From Clostridiales bacterium (GTDB taxonomy: Bacteria > Bacillota > Clostridia > Oscillospirales > CAG-272), in NCBI GenBank assembly GCA_003522145.1, contig DPGD01000023.1, positions 17,694-38,557 of the forward strand: a stretch of 20,864 nucleotides of DNA. The letters run 5' to 3'. Made by a program: the position numbers and the translations under genes. Under the pieces are notes generated by a model. The model saw nothing but the letters and a program-made list of their open reading frames with translations, ran no database searches and was not told the DNA's origin. The stretch's first letter is position 1. Each line of letters opens with the position of its first letter. Positions 1 to 6,639 of the stretch are shown here, piece by piece.

Positions 1-54
1 AAGGGGCGTTTTTTCAAAAATGCGCCCTTGGCAGGGTGTGGGACAGCGTCCCAC
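1..54. repeat. Direct repeat copy A, cut by window edge
   Basis: This stretch matches 176-231 with only about half a dozen differences. Both copies carry a quasi-palindrome of GGGGCG, a T-run, an A-run and GCGC, followed by the hairpin GTGGGAC-NNN-GTCCCAC. The copy may continue left of the window. It lies upstream of rarA and does not look coding. It resembles a genome-specific interspersed intergenic repeat, which is inference. Confidence 0.7.
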
Positions 55-175
55 AAAAGGAGGGCGAGCCGCCCCAATGGGGCACGCCTTTTCAGTCGGG
101 ACAAAGTCCTTTCACGAAACACCCCCAGATTGTCCGGTTTCGCCTTCACGCACTTAAAAAGTTTTTGAGGGTTCC

Positions 176-231
176 AAGGGGCGCTTTTTCAAAAACGCGC
201 ACTTGGCAGGGCTGTGGGACGGAGTCCCACA
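176..231. repeat. Direct repeat copy B upstream of rarA
   Basis: This is the second copy of the element at 1-54, differing by a few substitutions and one inserted C. It ends in the hairpin TGTGGGAC-GGA-GTCCCACA (213-231), about 30 bp before the rarA -35 box. About 120 bp of unique sequence separate the copies. Compensating changes keep some stem pairs, for example the A-run/T-run arms, so the folded form may matter. Confidence 0.7.
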
Positions 232-261
232 GGAGAAAAGAAAGGCACAATGGACTTAGTA

Positions 262-290
262 TTGACAGAAACGAAAAAAAAGAGTATAAT
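262..290 (+). promoter_or_regulatory. Sigma-A promoter of rarA
   Basis: TTGACA (262-267) and TATAAT (285-290) match the consensus exactly and are separated by 17 bp. Transcription should begin near 297, about 33 nt before the ATG at 330. This excludes the long upstream extension of the reading frame as coding. Confidence 0.92.
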
Positions 291-329
291 CCGGGTGGAA
301 TTTCAAGAAAGAAAGCGAGGAAAAACGAG

Positions 330-1562
330 ATGGCCAAAGCACCTCTTGCCGACCGTTTGCGGCCAAAGAACTTGTCTGAAATGGTAGGGCAAGAGCATCT
401 TTTCGGAAAAAACGGAGTGATCCGCCGGGTGCTTTCAAAGAATCACCTGACCAACATGATTTTCTATGGGCCTCCGGGTACCGGGAAGACCACATTGGCG
501 ACGATTATTTCAAAGATGTCCGGGATGGAGCTGTTCAAGCTGAACGCCACGACTGCGACCACGGCCGATGTAAAGGAAGTGATTGCACAGAGCGAGTCGT
601 TTTTCGGGCAGGAGGGGATTCTTCTTTACATTGATGAGATCCAGTACTTTACCAAAAAGCAACAGCAGGTGCTTTTGGAATACATCGAGAACGGGCAGAT
701 CGTGCTGATTGCATCCACCACGGAAAACCCATATTTATATGTATACAATGCCATCATTTCCCGTTCCATGGTTTTTGAATTCAAGGCGGTTCCGCCCAAG
801 GAGATGGTACCGACGCTTGTGCGGGGGCTTCAACTGTTGAACGCCGAAAGCGACGAACAAAGAAGTGCGAGCGATCAGGTGCTTTATCACATAGCCGAAT
901 GCGGGGCAGGGGATGTGCGGCGCAGTCTGAACATTCTGGAAAGCGCTTTTTATACGGCTGAGGGGGAGATCACAGAAGAAGCGGTGGACAATCTGACGCC
1001 GAGGGTTTTAGGGAATTTTGACAAAAGCGGTACGGTGCACTACGACCTGCTTTCCTGCCTGCAAAAATCGGTGAGGGGCTCTGACCCGGATGCGGCCATT
1101 TTTTATTTAGCAAAGATTTTGGAGGGAGGAGACCTGCCGGGGGCCTGCCGCAGACTGCTGGTGATGGCGAACGAGGACATTGGGCTGGCGTATCCGTTAG
1201 CGGCGACGGTCACGCTTTCCTGCGTGGAAAGTGCCATGCGGGTTGGGATGCCCGAGGCCACATTGCCGCTGTCCAATGCCACGATCTTTTTGGCGACCTG
1301 TCCCAAATCCAACAGTGCGCATTTAGCCTATGAGGCGGCCAAGAGTGATGTTTTAGCCGGGCGCGGTCAGACGGTTCCCCCGTATATGCGCCCCTCCAAC
1401 AACTATAAGGACTACAAATATCCCCACGATTATGAGGGCCATTATGTGAAACAGCAGTACCTGCCGGACGATCTGAAAAATCAGAAATACTATTCCTACG
1501 CAGACAACAAAATTGAAGCGGCGGCCAAGGCTTATTGGGCGTTGGTCAAGGGGGAGAAGTGA
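330..1562 (+). CDS. rarA: Replication-associated recombination protein A (RarA/MgsA), AAA+ ATPase
   Basis: The 410-aa product is a clamp-loader-like AAA+ ATPase. The family acts in the cytoplasm at stalled replication forks, together with SSB and the replisome. Seen: an N-terminal RarA signature (ADRLRPKNLSEMVGQEHL), Walker A GPPGTGKT at residues 47-54, Walker B LLYIDEI around 98-104, a sensor-1-type STTENPY, and an ISRS segment that could hold the arginine finger. The C-terminal half carries family features such as GDLPGACRRLLVMANEDIGLAYP and a tail with YKYPHDYEGHYVKQQYLPD. The frame is open from 36, but the ATG at 330 is chosen because the consensus promoter lies at 262-290 and GCGAGG sits just upstream. 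Length is normal for the family. It is convergent with uraA and shares a terminator with it. Function is assigned by family signature. Confidence 0.95.
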   Translation: MAKAPLADRLRPKNLSEMVGQEHLFGKNGVIRRVLSKNHLTNMIFYGPPGTGKTTLATIISKMSGMELFKLNATTATTADVKEVIAQSESFFGQEGILLYIDEIQYFTKKQQQVLLEYIENGQIVLIASTTENPYLYVYNAIISRSMVFEFKAVPPKEMVPTLVRGLQLLNAESDEQRSASDQVLYHIAECGAGDVRRSLNILESAFYTAEGEITEEAVDNLTPRVLGNFDKSGTVHYDLLSCLQKSVRGSDPDAAIFYLAKILEGGDLPGACRRLLVMANEDIGLAYPLAATVTLSCVESAMRVGMPEATLPLSNATIFLATCPKSNSAHLAYEAAKSDVLAGRGQTVPPYMRPSNNYKDYKYPHDYEGHYVKQQYLPDDLKNQKYYSYADNKIEAAAKAYWALVKGEK

Positions 1563-1573
1563 GTTTCTCCGAG

Positions 1574-1612
1574 AAAAAAGCTGAGCATCCATATGGATTG
1601 CCCAGCTTTTTT
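1574..1612. terminator. Bidirectional terminator between rarA and uraA
   Basis: A-run, then GCTGAGCATCC, loop ATAT, GGATTGCCCAGC, then a T-run. The stem has one mismatch and one bulge. The A- and T-runs on both sides let it serve both convergent genes. Confidence 0.85.
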
Positions 1613-1631
1613 ACTGTTTCTGTTTTTTTAC

Positions 1632-3002
1632 TTACTTGTCGGAGGACTTTTTACCGTCTCTCTTCTTGAGGATCAGGTTGGTAAGAATGCCGAGGATCAG
1701 AGCGCAGGCAACCTGAGTGAGCGTAACCTTTCCGAAGTTCAGCGTCAAACCGCCCACGCCGGCAATGAGGATCACGGACACCACAAAGAGGTTCCGGTTG
1801 TCGCCCAGATCCACATTCTGAATCATCTTCAGACCGGACACGGCGATGAAGCCGTAAAGGGCAATGCAGACACCGCCCATGACGCAGGAGGGAATGGTGG
1901 ACAGGAAGGCAATGAAGGGCGCGACAAAGGCAATGACGATGGCAAGAATGGCGGTGGTCAGAATGGTGACCACAGAAGCGTTGCCGGAAATGGCCACGCA
2001 ACCAACCGATTCACCGTAGGTGGTGTTGGGGCATCCGCCAAAGAAGGCACCCATCATAGAGCCGACTCCGTCACCCAGCAGGGTGCGGTGCAGACCGGGT
2101 TCTTTCAGCAGGTCTTTCTCAATAATGGAGGAAATGTTCTTGTGGTCGGCAATGTGCTCGGCGAAGACCACAAAGGCTACGGGAACATAGGCAACAGCCA
2201 GAGTGGCGATGTAGCCGCCGGAAATATCCTTAACACCCTTGAAGGCCTCCAGGAAGGTGAAATCGGGAAGCCACTGCATGTTCTCAAAGGCCGAGAAGTT
2301 GATGACCTGAAGAGCCTCCACGCCGGCTGCTTTTCCGATGACGGTGAAGATAGCGGCAACAGCGTAGCCGGCAACGATCCCGATGATGAAGGGAATCATT
2401 TTAATCATTTTTTTGCCATAGGTGGAGCAGAGCATGGTGACAGCCAGCGTGACCAGGCCGCAGAGCAGGGCAATATAGGTATTGGCAACGGGGACGCCCT
2501 CAGCATTCAGAACCGAGCCCTTCACCAAATCGCCCACGGCGTTGCCGGAAAGGGACAGTCCGATGATGGCAACGGTCGGCCCGATGACGACGGCGGGCAT
2601 CAGCTTGTCGATCCAGCCGACACCGGCAATCTTGACCACCAGAGCAATTACAACATAGACCAAACCGGCTAACACAGCACCGATAATCAAGCCAAGATAT
2701 CCGGCCTGCATGGAGGCGGCTCCGGCAAAGGCGGCGCTCATGGAGCCAAGGAAGGCAAAGGACGAGCCGAGGAACACGGGAGAACGGAACTTGGTGAAGA
2801 GCAGGTACACAAGGGTTCCCACACCGGCGCCGAAGAGAGCGGCGGCGGTGCTCATGGAGACATCCCCCACGCTGTCGTAGGAACCGGAGATGATCATCGG
2901 CACGGCAATGGTAGCGGCCATGATCGCCAAGAGCTGCTGCAGGGCAAAGACAAGGGTCTTGCCAAAGCTCGGTTTGTCTTTTACATCATAGACAAGTTTC
3001 AT
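1632..3002 (-). CDS. uraA: Uracil permease, NCS2 family
   Basis: This 456-aa polytopic inner-membrane protein belongs to the nucleobase:cation symporter-2 family and is expected to import uracil with protons. Seen: hydrophobic segments along nearly the whole length (about 14 expected), the substrate/proton motif AEHIADH at 281-287, and the second motif GGCPNTTYGE at 322-331. These correspond to the conserved Glu/His and Glu sites of UraA. The C-terminus is short and basic (LKKRDGKKSSDK). The ATG at 3002 is preceded by CGGAGG with about 8 nt spacing. It lies 77 nt downstream of pyrR on the same strand with no terminator between, so it is probably cotranscribed and controlled by the PyrR attenuator. 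Uracil rather than xanthine is favoured by the pyrR linkage. The symbol pyrP would be equally valid. Confidence 0.93.
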   Translation of the reverse strand: MKLVYDVKDKPSFGKTLVFALQQLLAIMAATIAVPMIISGSYDSVGDVSMSTAAALFGAGVGTLVYLLFTKFRSPVFLGSSFAFLGSMSAAFAGAASMQAGYLGLIIGAVLAGLVYVVIALVVKIAGVGWIDKLMPAVVIGPTVAIIGLSLSGNAVGDLVKGSVLNAEGVPVANTYIALLCGLVTLAVTMLCSTYGKKMIKMIPFIIGIVAGYAVAAIFTVIGKAAGVEALQVINFSAFENMQWLPDFTFLEAFKGVKDISGGYIATLAVAYVPVAFVVFAEHIADHKNISSIIEKDLLKEPGLHRTLLGDGVGSMMGAFFGGCPNTTYGESVGCVAISGNASVVTILTTAILAIVIAFVAPFIAFLSTIPSCVMGGVCIALYGFIAVSGLKMIQNVDLGDNRNLFVVSVILIAGVGGLTLNFGKVTLTQVACALILGILTNLILKKRDGKKSSDK

Positions 3003-3079
3003 AGGTTTTCCTCCGAATGTTGTTATTATCTATCTTCAGCAGTTGCCCGCTTCGGACCATTCCTGTGGGGGGCGGAAAC

Positions 3080-3622
3080 TCAGCCCTGTTTTTTCAGAAG
3101 AACGATGCGGTCTTCGCCGTCCAATTCCTTCACCCGGACCTGCACGATTTCCTCTAAGGCTGTGGGAATGTTTTTGCCCACATAGTCGGCGCGGATGGGC
3201 AGCTCCCGGTGCCCTCTGTCCACCATCACGGCAAGGGAAATTCTGGCAGGTCTGCCCATGTCAATAAGGGCATCCATGGCCGCCCTTGCGGTGCGTCCGG
3301 TAAAGATCACATCGTCCACCATTACGACCCTTTTTCCCTGCACGGAAAAGGGAATATTGGTGCCGTGTACTTCGGGCATGTCGGTTTTTTCCTTTAAATC
3401 GTCCCGGTAAAGGGTGATATCCAAATATCCCACCGGAAGACGAACCCCGGCAATGCTTTCAATCAGGGCTCTTAACTGCTCCGCTATGGGGGCGCCTCTG
3501 CGCAAAATTCCGACAAGGCACAGGCTTTCCAGGGCTTCATTCCGCTCAATGATCTCATGAGCGATTCTGGTTAATGTGCGTCTGTAGCCTGCCGCATCCA
3601 GAATTTCCACAGCGTTGCTCAT
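3080..3622 (-). CDS. pyrR: PyrR: pyrimidine operon attenuation regulator / uracil phosphoribosyltransferase
   Basis: The 180-aa product is a bifunctional cytoplasmic protein. With UMP or UTP bound it binds the leader of pyr mRNAs and favours the terminator. It also has the uracil phosphoribosyltransferase fold (uracil + PRPP to UMP). Seen: the PRPP-binding loop VVMVDDVIFTGRT at 99-111, a GILRRGAPIAEQL segment near 38-50, and YLDITLYRDDL around 66-76, all in family order. The frame extends to 3712, but the ATG at 3622 is chosen because AAGGAG precedes it at ideal spacing and the family sequence begins there; the extension also overlaps the leader terminator. It is the first gene of a pyrR-uraA operon, and its leader contains a PyrR site, so it should be autoregulated. 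Confidence 0.96.
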   Translation of the reverse strand: MSNAVEILDAAGYRRTLTRIAHEIIERNEALESLCLVGILRRGAPIAEQLRALIESIAGVRLPVGYLDITLYRDDLKEKTDMPEVHGTNIPFSVQGKRVVMVDDVIFTGRTARAAMDALIDMGRPARISLAVMVDRGHRELPIRADYVGKNIPTALEEIVQVRVKELDGEDRIVLLKKQG

Positions 3623-3660
3623 TTGAAAGCTCCTTTCAGGTGTTTGCCGGCCGGAGGCAC

Positions 3661-3692
3661 AAACAAAAAGTCCTGCCGCAAACCGACAGGAC
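3661..3692 (-). terminator. Attenuator terminator in the pyrR leader
   Basis: On the minus strand GTCCTGTCG, loop GTTTG, CGGCAGGAC is followed by TTTTTGTTT. The 9-bp stem has one G-U pair. It lies between the PyrR-binding element and pyrR, as expected for a pyr attenuator. Confidence 0.9.
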
Positions 3693-3723
3693 ATAATACA
3701 CACCAAACACACGGGTGCTCTTC

Positions 3724-3762
3724 CGAATCCTTGCCGGTCTCTCTGTACCGATTCTTAAAGGT
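3724..3762 (-). promoter_or_regulatory. PyrR-binding RNA element (anti-antiterminator)
   Basis: The leader RNA contains CTTTAAGAATCGGTACAGAG followed directly by AGACCGGCAAGG. This closely resembles the PyrR-binding hairpin of Bacillus and clostridial pyr leaders, whose core is CCAGAGAGG with GGCAAGG after it. It lies some 10-15 nt after the predicted start point and upstream of the terminator at 3661-3692. Predicted logic: PyrR-UMP stabilises this hairpin, the terminator forms, and pyrR-uraA expression falls. Confidence 0.85.
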
Positions 3763-3778
3763 TTCCTTATCGCCCCCA

Positions 3779-3807
3779 ACTATAGCACAAGGAGAAGCAG
3801 TTGTCAA
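3779..3807 (-). promoter_or_regulatory. Sigma-A promoter of pyrR-uraA
   Basis: Minus strand: TTGACA (3807-3802), 17 bp, TATAGT (3784-3779). The predicted start near 3772 gives a leader of about 150 nt that holds the PyrR site and terminator. Confidence 0.9.
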
Positions 3808-4014
3808 GGGTTTTTTTGAATTTTGTCGAAAAAGTTTCTGCACTGTAAATGGACAGGGACGGTTTTCACAAAAAGGAACTGCCTCGCACAGTCGGATGAA
3901 ATCTGCGGTTGTGGATGGAATCAAATCCCTCTTCCTTTTCTGTCTTACGGAGGAGCTCTCACGAAGGAATTTCCTCCGTCGAATGGCCGGGCACCGGGCA
4001 AAGAGGGGTTCAAC

Positions 4015-4040
4015 AAAAAAGCACCGACAAAGTCGATGCT
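4015..4040 (-). terminator. Terminator of the tRNA operon
   Basis: Minus strand: AGCATCGAC, loop TTT, GTCGGTGCT, then TTTTT. The 9-bp stem has one U-G pair. It starts 7 bp after the CCA end of tRNA-His. Confidence 0.9.
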
Positions 4041-4047
4041 CTTTCTC

Positions 4048-4125
4048 TGGGGTGAGATATGGGACTCGAACCCATGGCCTTCAGGGCCACAACCTGACGC
4101 GCTAACCAACTGCGCCAATCCCACC
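4048..4125 (-). tRNA. tRNA-His (GTG)
   Basis: A full cloverleaf with anticodon stem TCAGG/CCTGA and loop TTGTGGC, giving anticodon GTG. The 5' end GGTGGGAT pairs with ATCTCACC so that G-1 faces C73, the histidine identity pair. CCA is encoded. It is last in a Gly-Arg-His tRNA operon. Confidence 0.95.
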
Positions 4126-4149
4126 GTATGCGGAGGAGAAATCCCCCGC

Positions 4150-4226
<77 letters not shown>

Positions 4227-4261
4227 AGATTCGTCCCTCCCCACACGAGGAGGGACGACCT

Positions 4262-4335
<74 letters not shown>

Positions 4336-4350
4336 ACATTTCACTCCCAC

Positions 4351-4379
4351 ATCATACCACAGCTTTTTTTGCTTGTCAA
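4351..4379 (-). promoter_or_regulatory. Sigma-A promoter of the tRNA operon
   Basis: Minus strand: TTGACA (4379-4374), 17 bp, TATGAT (4356-4351), just before tRNA-Gly. Confidence 0.9.
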
Positions 4380-4728
4380 GCATTTTTCTGAAAAAGACAA
4401 AAAAATTTAAGCTTTCTTCTTCCCGCCCCCTTTTAAAGTTACCGGCATTGTCACAGAAGCGATTTTAGCACTTTGCTATTTTGTATGCTTGAATTATTTT
4501 GAAATCTCCGCTTGACAGCGCTGATTTTTCCCTGATTTTCGATTTATTTTTTAGCACTCTCTGATTAAAAGTGCTAATTTTACAAAATAAATACAAAAAC
4601 AAGTATATTTGTTCATACACAAGGGTTATACTATAGGTGCAATCGAAACAAAGAAGAACCGGTTGCCCGGAAGAACCGTTCCGGAACATTTCTTCAAATA
4701 GAACGAAGTACACATGGAGGTATTTGAT
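4380..4728. other. A+T-rich control region between the tRNA operon and hsp20
   Basis: No gene is seen here. It holds the CIRCE operator at 4551-4577. A TTGACA at 4512-4517 lies upstream of CIRCE but lacks a convincing -10 at proper spacing. TATACT at 4627-4632 downstream of CIRCE lacks a good -35. The hsp20 promoter is therefore not settled. The Shine-Dalgarno GGAGG (4716-4720) serves the ATG at 4729. Confidence 0.5.
4551..4577 (+). promoter_or_regulatory. CIRCE operator (HrcA-binding inverted repeat)
   Basis: TTAGCACTC, 9 bp, AAGTGCTAA. This differs from the CIRCE consensus TTAGCACTC-N9-GAGTGCTAA at one position only. CIRCE is the operator of the heat-shock repressor HrcA. It sits about 150 bp upstream of hsp20, on the side transcribing it. 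Confidence 0.92.
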
Positions 4729-5151
4729 ATGTTTGAACTTACGCCTTTTGTAAAACACAATGCAGTTTATGATCCCTTCAAGGAATTTGATGAGATGGAA
4801 AAGCGCTTTTTCGGCGGTGCGGCCTCATTCCGTACCGATGTCAAGGACACGGGAGATGCCTATGTGATCGAAGCGGAGTTGCCCGGCTTCAAAAAAGAGG
4901 ACATCAATGTTTCTGTTGAAGAGGATGTTCTGACCGTGACCGCAACCCGCAAAGAGGAAAAGAGCGATAAAGATAAAAAGGACGGGTATCTGCGCAGAGA
5001 GCGGAGCTACGGTTCCTTCTCCAGAAGCTTTGATGTTTCCCAGGTAGAAGCCGACCGGATCACAGGTTCCCTTGAAGATGGCATATTGACCTTGCAGCTG
5101 CCGAAACGGCACAAGGCAGAGAGGTCTGTGCGTAAGGTGGAACTGCAGTAA
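4729..5151 (+). CDS. hsp20: Small heat shock protein, Hsp20/alpha-crystallin family
   Basis: The 140-aa product is an ATP-independent holdase that should bind unfolding proteins in the cytoplasm as oligomers. Seen: a short N-terminal arm with DPFKEFDEMEKRFF, then an alpha-crystallin domain from about residue 35 to the end. The domain has family landmarks IEAELPGFKKEDINVSVEED, YLRRERSYGSFSRSF and the GILTLQLPK strand; the final acidic/basic tail is ERSVRKVELQ. The frame has an ATG five codons earlier (4714), but that ATG overlaps the GGAGG that serves the ATG at 4729, so 4729 is taken as the start. A CIRCE element upstream implies HrcA control, and a strong terminator follows. It is monocistronic. 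Identity is sure at family level. Confidence 0.95.
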   Translation: MFELTPFVKHNAVYDPFKEFDEMEKRFFGGAASFRTDVKDTGDAYVIEAELPGFKKEDINVSVEEDVLTVTATRKEEKSDKDKKDGYLRRERSYGSFSRSFDVSQVEADRITGSLEDGILTLQLPKRHKAERSVRKVELQ

Positions 5152-5185
5152 AATTCCAAGAGACTGTGGGCAAACCCGCAGATGT

Positions 5186-5224
5186 AAGGGCTGTGCGCTT
5201 TTCTTACCGGCGCACAGCCCTTTT
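5186..5224 (+). terminator. Terminator of hsp20
   Basis: AAGGGCTGTGCGC, an 11-nt loop, GCGCACAGCCCTT, TT: a perfect 13-bp stem ending in T residues. A second smaller hairpin, TTTTCCGG-ATA-CCGGAAAA, follows at 5221-5239. Confidence 0.92.
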
Positions 5225-5302
5225 CCGGATACCGGAAAAAGGCAGAGCCTCTGAAAAGAACAGCAGAAGAAAAAAGATGTTTTTGAAAAATCAGCGGTTC
5301 TC

Positions 5303-5331
5303 TTGACTTTTTGTCTTTTTTGCGGTATGAT
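5303..5331 (+). promoter_or_regulatory. Sigma-A promoter of the small lipoprotein gene
   Basis: TTGACT (5303-5308), 17 bp, TATGAT (5326-5331). The start point near 5338 leaves a leader of about 50 nt. Confidence 0.85.
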
Positions 5332-5387
5332 AAAGTGGTAGAGTGTCTGTATTTCTGTATTTCAGTATAACATAAAGGAGAAAAAAG

Positions 5388-5591
5388 ATGAAGACGACCC
5401 TGCGTATCCTCGCTCTTTCTTTGGCGGTTCTCGGCATGGTGGCGGTGCTTGTTTCCTGCAAGGACGGTTCTACCTCAGATTCCGGAAGTTCTTCTCCCGC
5501 AAGTCAAAGCACCTCTCCCACACCTGAAAAAGAATCCAAGCCTCAACTTTCTTTCGGTTCTATAGGTGATATTCCCGAAGTGGATTGGTGA
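5388..5591 (+). CDS. Small predicted lipoprotein of unknown function
   Basis: The 67-aa frame is short but well supported: a 17-bp-spaced promoter lies upstream, AAGGAG (5375-5380) precedes the ATG, and a perfect 16-bp terminator follows. The N-terminus is a classic lipoprotein signal: basic MKTTLR, a hydrophobic core to residue 22, and lipobox LVSC with C24 as the expected lipidation site. The mature part is only about 44 residues. It is rich in Ser, Thr and Pro (GSTSDSGSSSPASQSTSP), then KPQLSFGSIGDIPEVDW. No catalytic motif is seen. It may be a surface-tethered peptide, the product of a truncated gene, or a secreted signal-like peptide; none of these can be chosen. It is a single-gene unit. 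Confidence 0.7.
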   Translation: MKTTLRILALSLAVLGMVAVLVSCKDGSTSDSGSSSPASQSTSPTPEKESKPQLSFGSIGDIPEVDW

Positions 5592-5619
5592 GGTCCTCTG
5601 TTCCGAACAGAAAGATCGT

Positions 5620-5660
5620 TCGGAGGTGAAAAAACCCGGTCCGAGTTTTTTCACCTCCGA
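5620..5660 (+). terminator. Terminator of the lipoprotein gene, also a repeat-like palindrome
   Basis: TCGGAGGTGAAAAAAC, 9-nt loop, GTTTTTTCACCTCCGA is a perfect 16-bp stem. The A- and T-runs inside the stem let it work in both directions. A decayed relative lies at 9717-9756. Confidence 0.85.
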
Positions 5661-6094
5661 TGACATTGGTCCTGACGGCTGGAAGCCATGATTTTGTCCC
5701 GAAATTCACCCGACTTTCAACAAAATCGAAGGAAGAAACGACCAAGCTCGCATCAAAATGCCGGGATTCTTACCGGCATTTTTCAGGGGCGTTTAAAAAG
5801 TGAGCTTTTTGCAGTCCGGGTGGACTCTTGCATCCGGAGTCTTCATTTCACCAGACGGTGCAGCCCGTGGAGATACTGTTTTGTCGGTAAAAACTTTTCC
5901 GCTTGCCTCTCCAACGGGACTTTGAATAGTTCGTCTTCCAAAAGCAGTCTGGTTTTTCTTTTATCGTTCAAGAGCCATTTTTTGTTCTGCCCGAATGTGG
6001 CTCCCGCCCCGGAATCTCACCGCAGCTTCTTTTCAGGCACTTCGGCGAACCGGCTTCTGCAAGAGGTGTGAATGCAGATAAAAGCAAGCTTCTT
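5661..6094. other. Gene-free, hairpin-rich spacer with a degenerate repeat
   Basis: No credible gene is seen on either strand. It contains the hairpin GATTTTGT/ACAAAATC (5690-5697 with 5720-5727) and AAAATGCCGG/CCGGCATTTT (5755-5783), followed by CAGGGGCGTTTAAAAA...CTTTTTGCAGTCC. The same succession of palindromes, better conserved, is found near 9717-9888 and in inverted orientation near 8376-8449. The stretch is read as a degenerate copy of an interspersed element next to the ACR3 stump. Confidence 0.5.
5755..5830 (+). repeat. Degenerate copy of the GCCGGC/ACAGCCCC palindromic repeat
   Basis: AAAATGCCGG, loop GATTCTTA, CCGGCATTTTT, then CAGGGGCGTTTAAAAAGTGAGCTTTTTGCAGTCC as a weakened second hairpin. 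It aligns in order with 9815-9888 and with the reverse complement of 8376-8449. Confidence 0.5.
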
Positions 6095-6256
6095 TAACCA
6101 CCCTTTTGTATGATTGGCTGTTTTTGCAGGGAATAGTCGAACCGATACTTTTGTCAGCGCACCTACCGTTGCAACAAGTGCCGCAGGAGAAGTTGTCCCG
6201 AACAGAGCGACAGCTACGGCAACTGCCGGCACAAAAAAGCCGGACTCACCGATCAT
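6095..6256 (-). pseudogene. Decayed C-terminal stump of an ACR3-family arsenite efflux pump
   Basis: The minus-strand frame begins with an ATG overlapping the thioredoxin stop (ATGA). It reads VAVAVALFGTTSPAAL, then ATVGALTKVSV and KTANHTKGWL. This follows the usual ACR3 C-terminus as I remember it (AVALFG..S.AALATVVG.L.EVPVML..VKIAN.TKGWF), with changes such as E to K, P to S and M to R at the normally conserved EVPVM block. Only about 54 codons of a ~350-residue transporter remain. The N-terminal 85% is missing, and the frame then runs into unrelated repeat DNA. ACR3 pumps arsenite out of the cell and is often encoded in arsR cassettes, so the position after arsR, permease and thioredoxin fits. 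The call rests on remembered family sequence, not a search. Confidence 0.72.
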
Positions 6257-6624
6257 TTCTTCCGGGACAGCAATTTTTCCACATCAGCGGCTTTCAGCAC
6301 CTTTCCCTGTGATACAACCTTTTCATTGACAACAAGAGCAGGCATACTCATAACGCCGTATTCCATAATCTTTTGCATATCGGTGATATACTTCACTTCC
6401 ACCGATAAGCCCATTGCTCTCACGGCTTCTTTTGCATTTTCATATTGCTCGTGACAGGACTGGCACCCCGCACCTAAGACCTTGATGCAGCAAATACCGT
6501 CTTTTGCTTCAGGACAACAATCGTTTGAGACTTCATGGATTTCATTTGTTGGACAGCCGCAACTGCAAGCGCAAGCGGGTGCCTTTTTTTCTTCTTTTTT
6601 CTTTCCGAAACCGAATCGTGACAT
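6253..6624 (-). CDS. Cys-rich thioredoxin-like protein of the ars cassette
   Basis: The 123-aa protein has two parts. Residues 1-46 form a Lys-rich then Cys-rich extension (CACSCGCP at 18-25, CC at 36-37, CC at 45-46). Residues 47-123 are a small thioredoxin fold of the redox-active disulfide protein type. It has CxxC motif CQSC at 54-57 and cis-proline P95 in SMPALVVNEKVVSQGK. There are ten cysteines in total, so the extension could bind a thiophilic metal(loid) that the CxxC domain handles; this is inference. Such proteins are common beside DUF318 permeases and arsR. The ATG at 6624 has GGAGG upstream and lies 15 nt after the permease stop, so the two are cotranscribed. Its stop overlaps the ATG of the ACR3 stump. 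Confidence 0.88.
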   Translation of the reverse strand: MSRFGFGKKKEEKKAPACACSCGCPTNEIHEVSNDCCPEAKDGICCIKVLGAGCQSCHEQYENAKEAVRAMGLSVEVKYITDMQKIMEYGVMSMPALVVNEKVVSQGKVLKAADVEKLLSRKK

Positions 6625-6639
6625 AATAAATCCTCCAAG

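Noticed and set aside
36..329. N-terminal extension of the rarA reading frame
   Set aside because: It contains both direct repeats and the consensus promoter at 262-290, has no ribosome binding site, and does not resemble the RarA N-terminus.
1593..2672. Long plus-strand frame opposite uraA
   Set aside because: It is an antisense shadow of the permease gene, with biased composition rich in Gly, Asp, Asn and His and no start signal.
5844..6017. Minus-strand stretch reading LLEDELFKVPLERQAEKF before a stop
   Set aside because: It has no start codon or ribosome binding site and a stop just upstream. It is probably chance or repeat-derived sequence.
5688..6071. 127-codon plus-strand frame
   Set aside because: It lies in hairpin-rich repeat DNA, has no Shine-Dalgarno and composition unlike the real genes.
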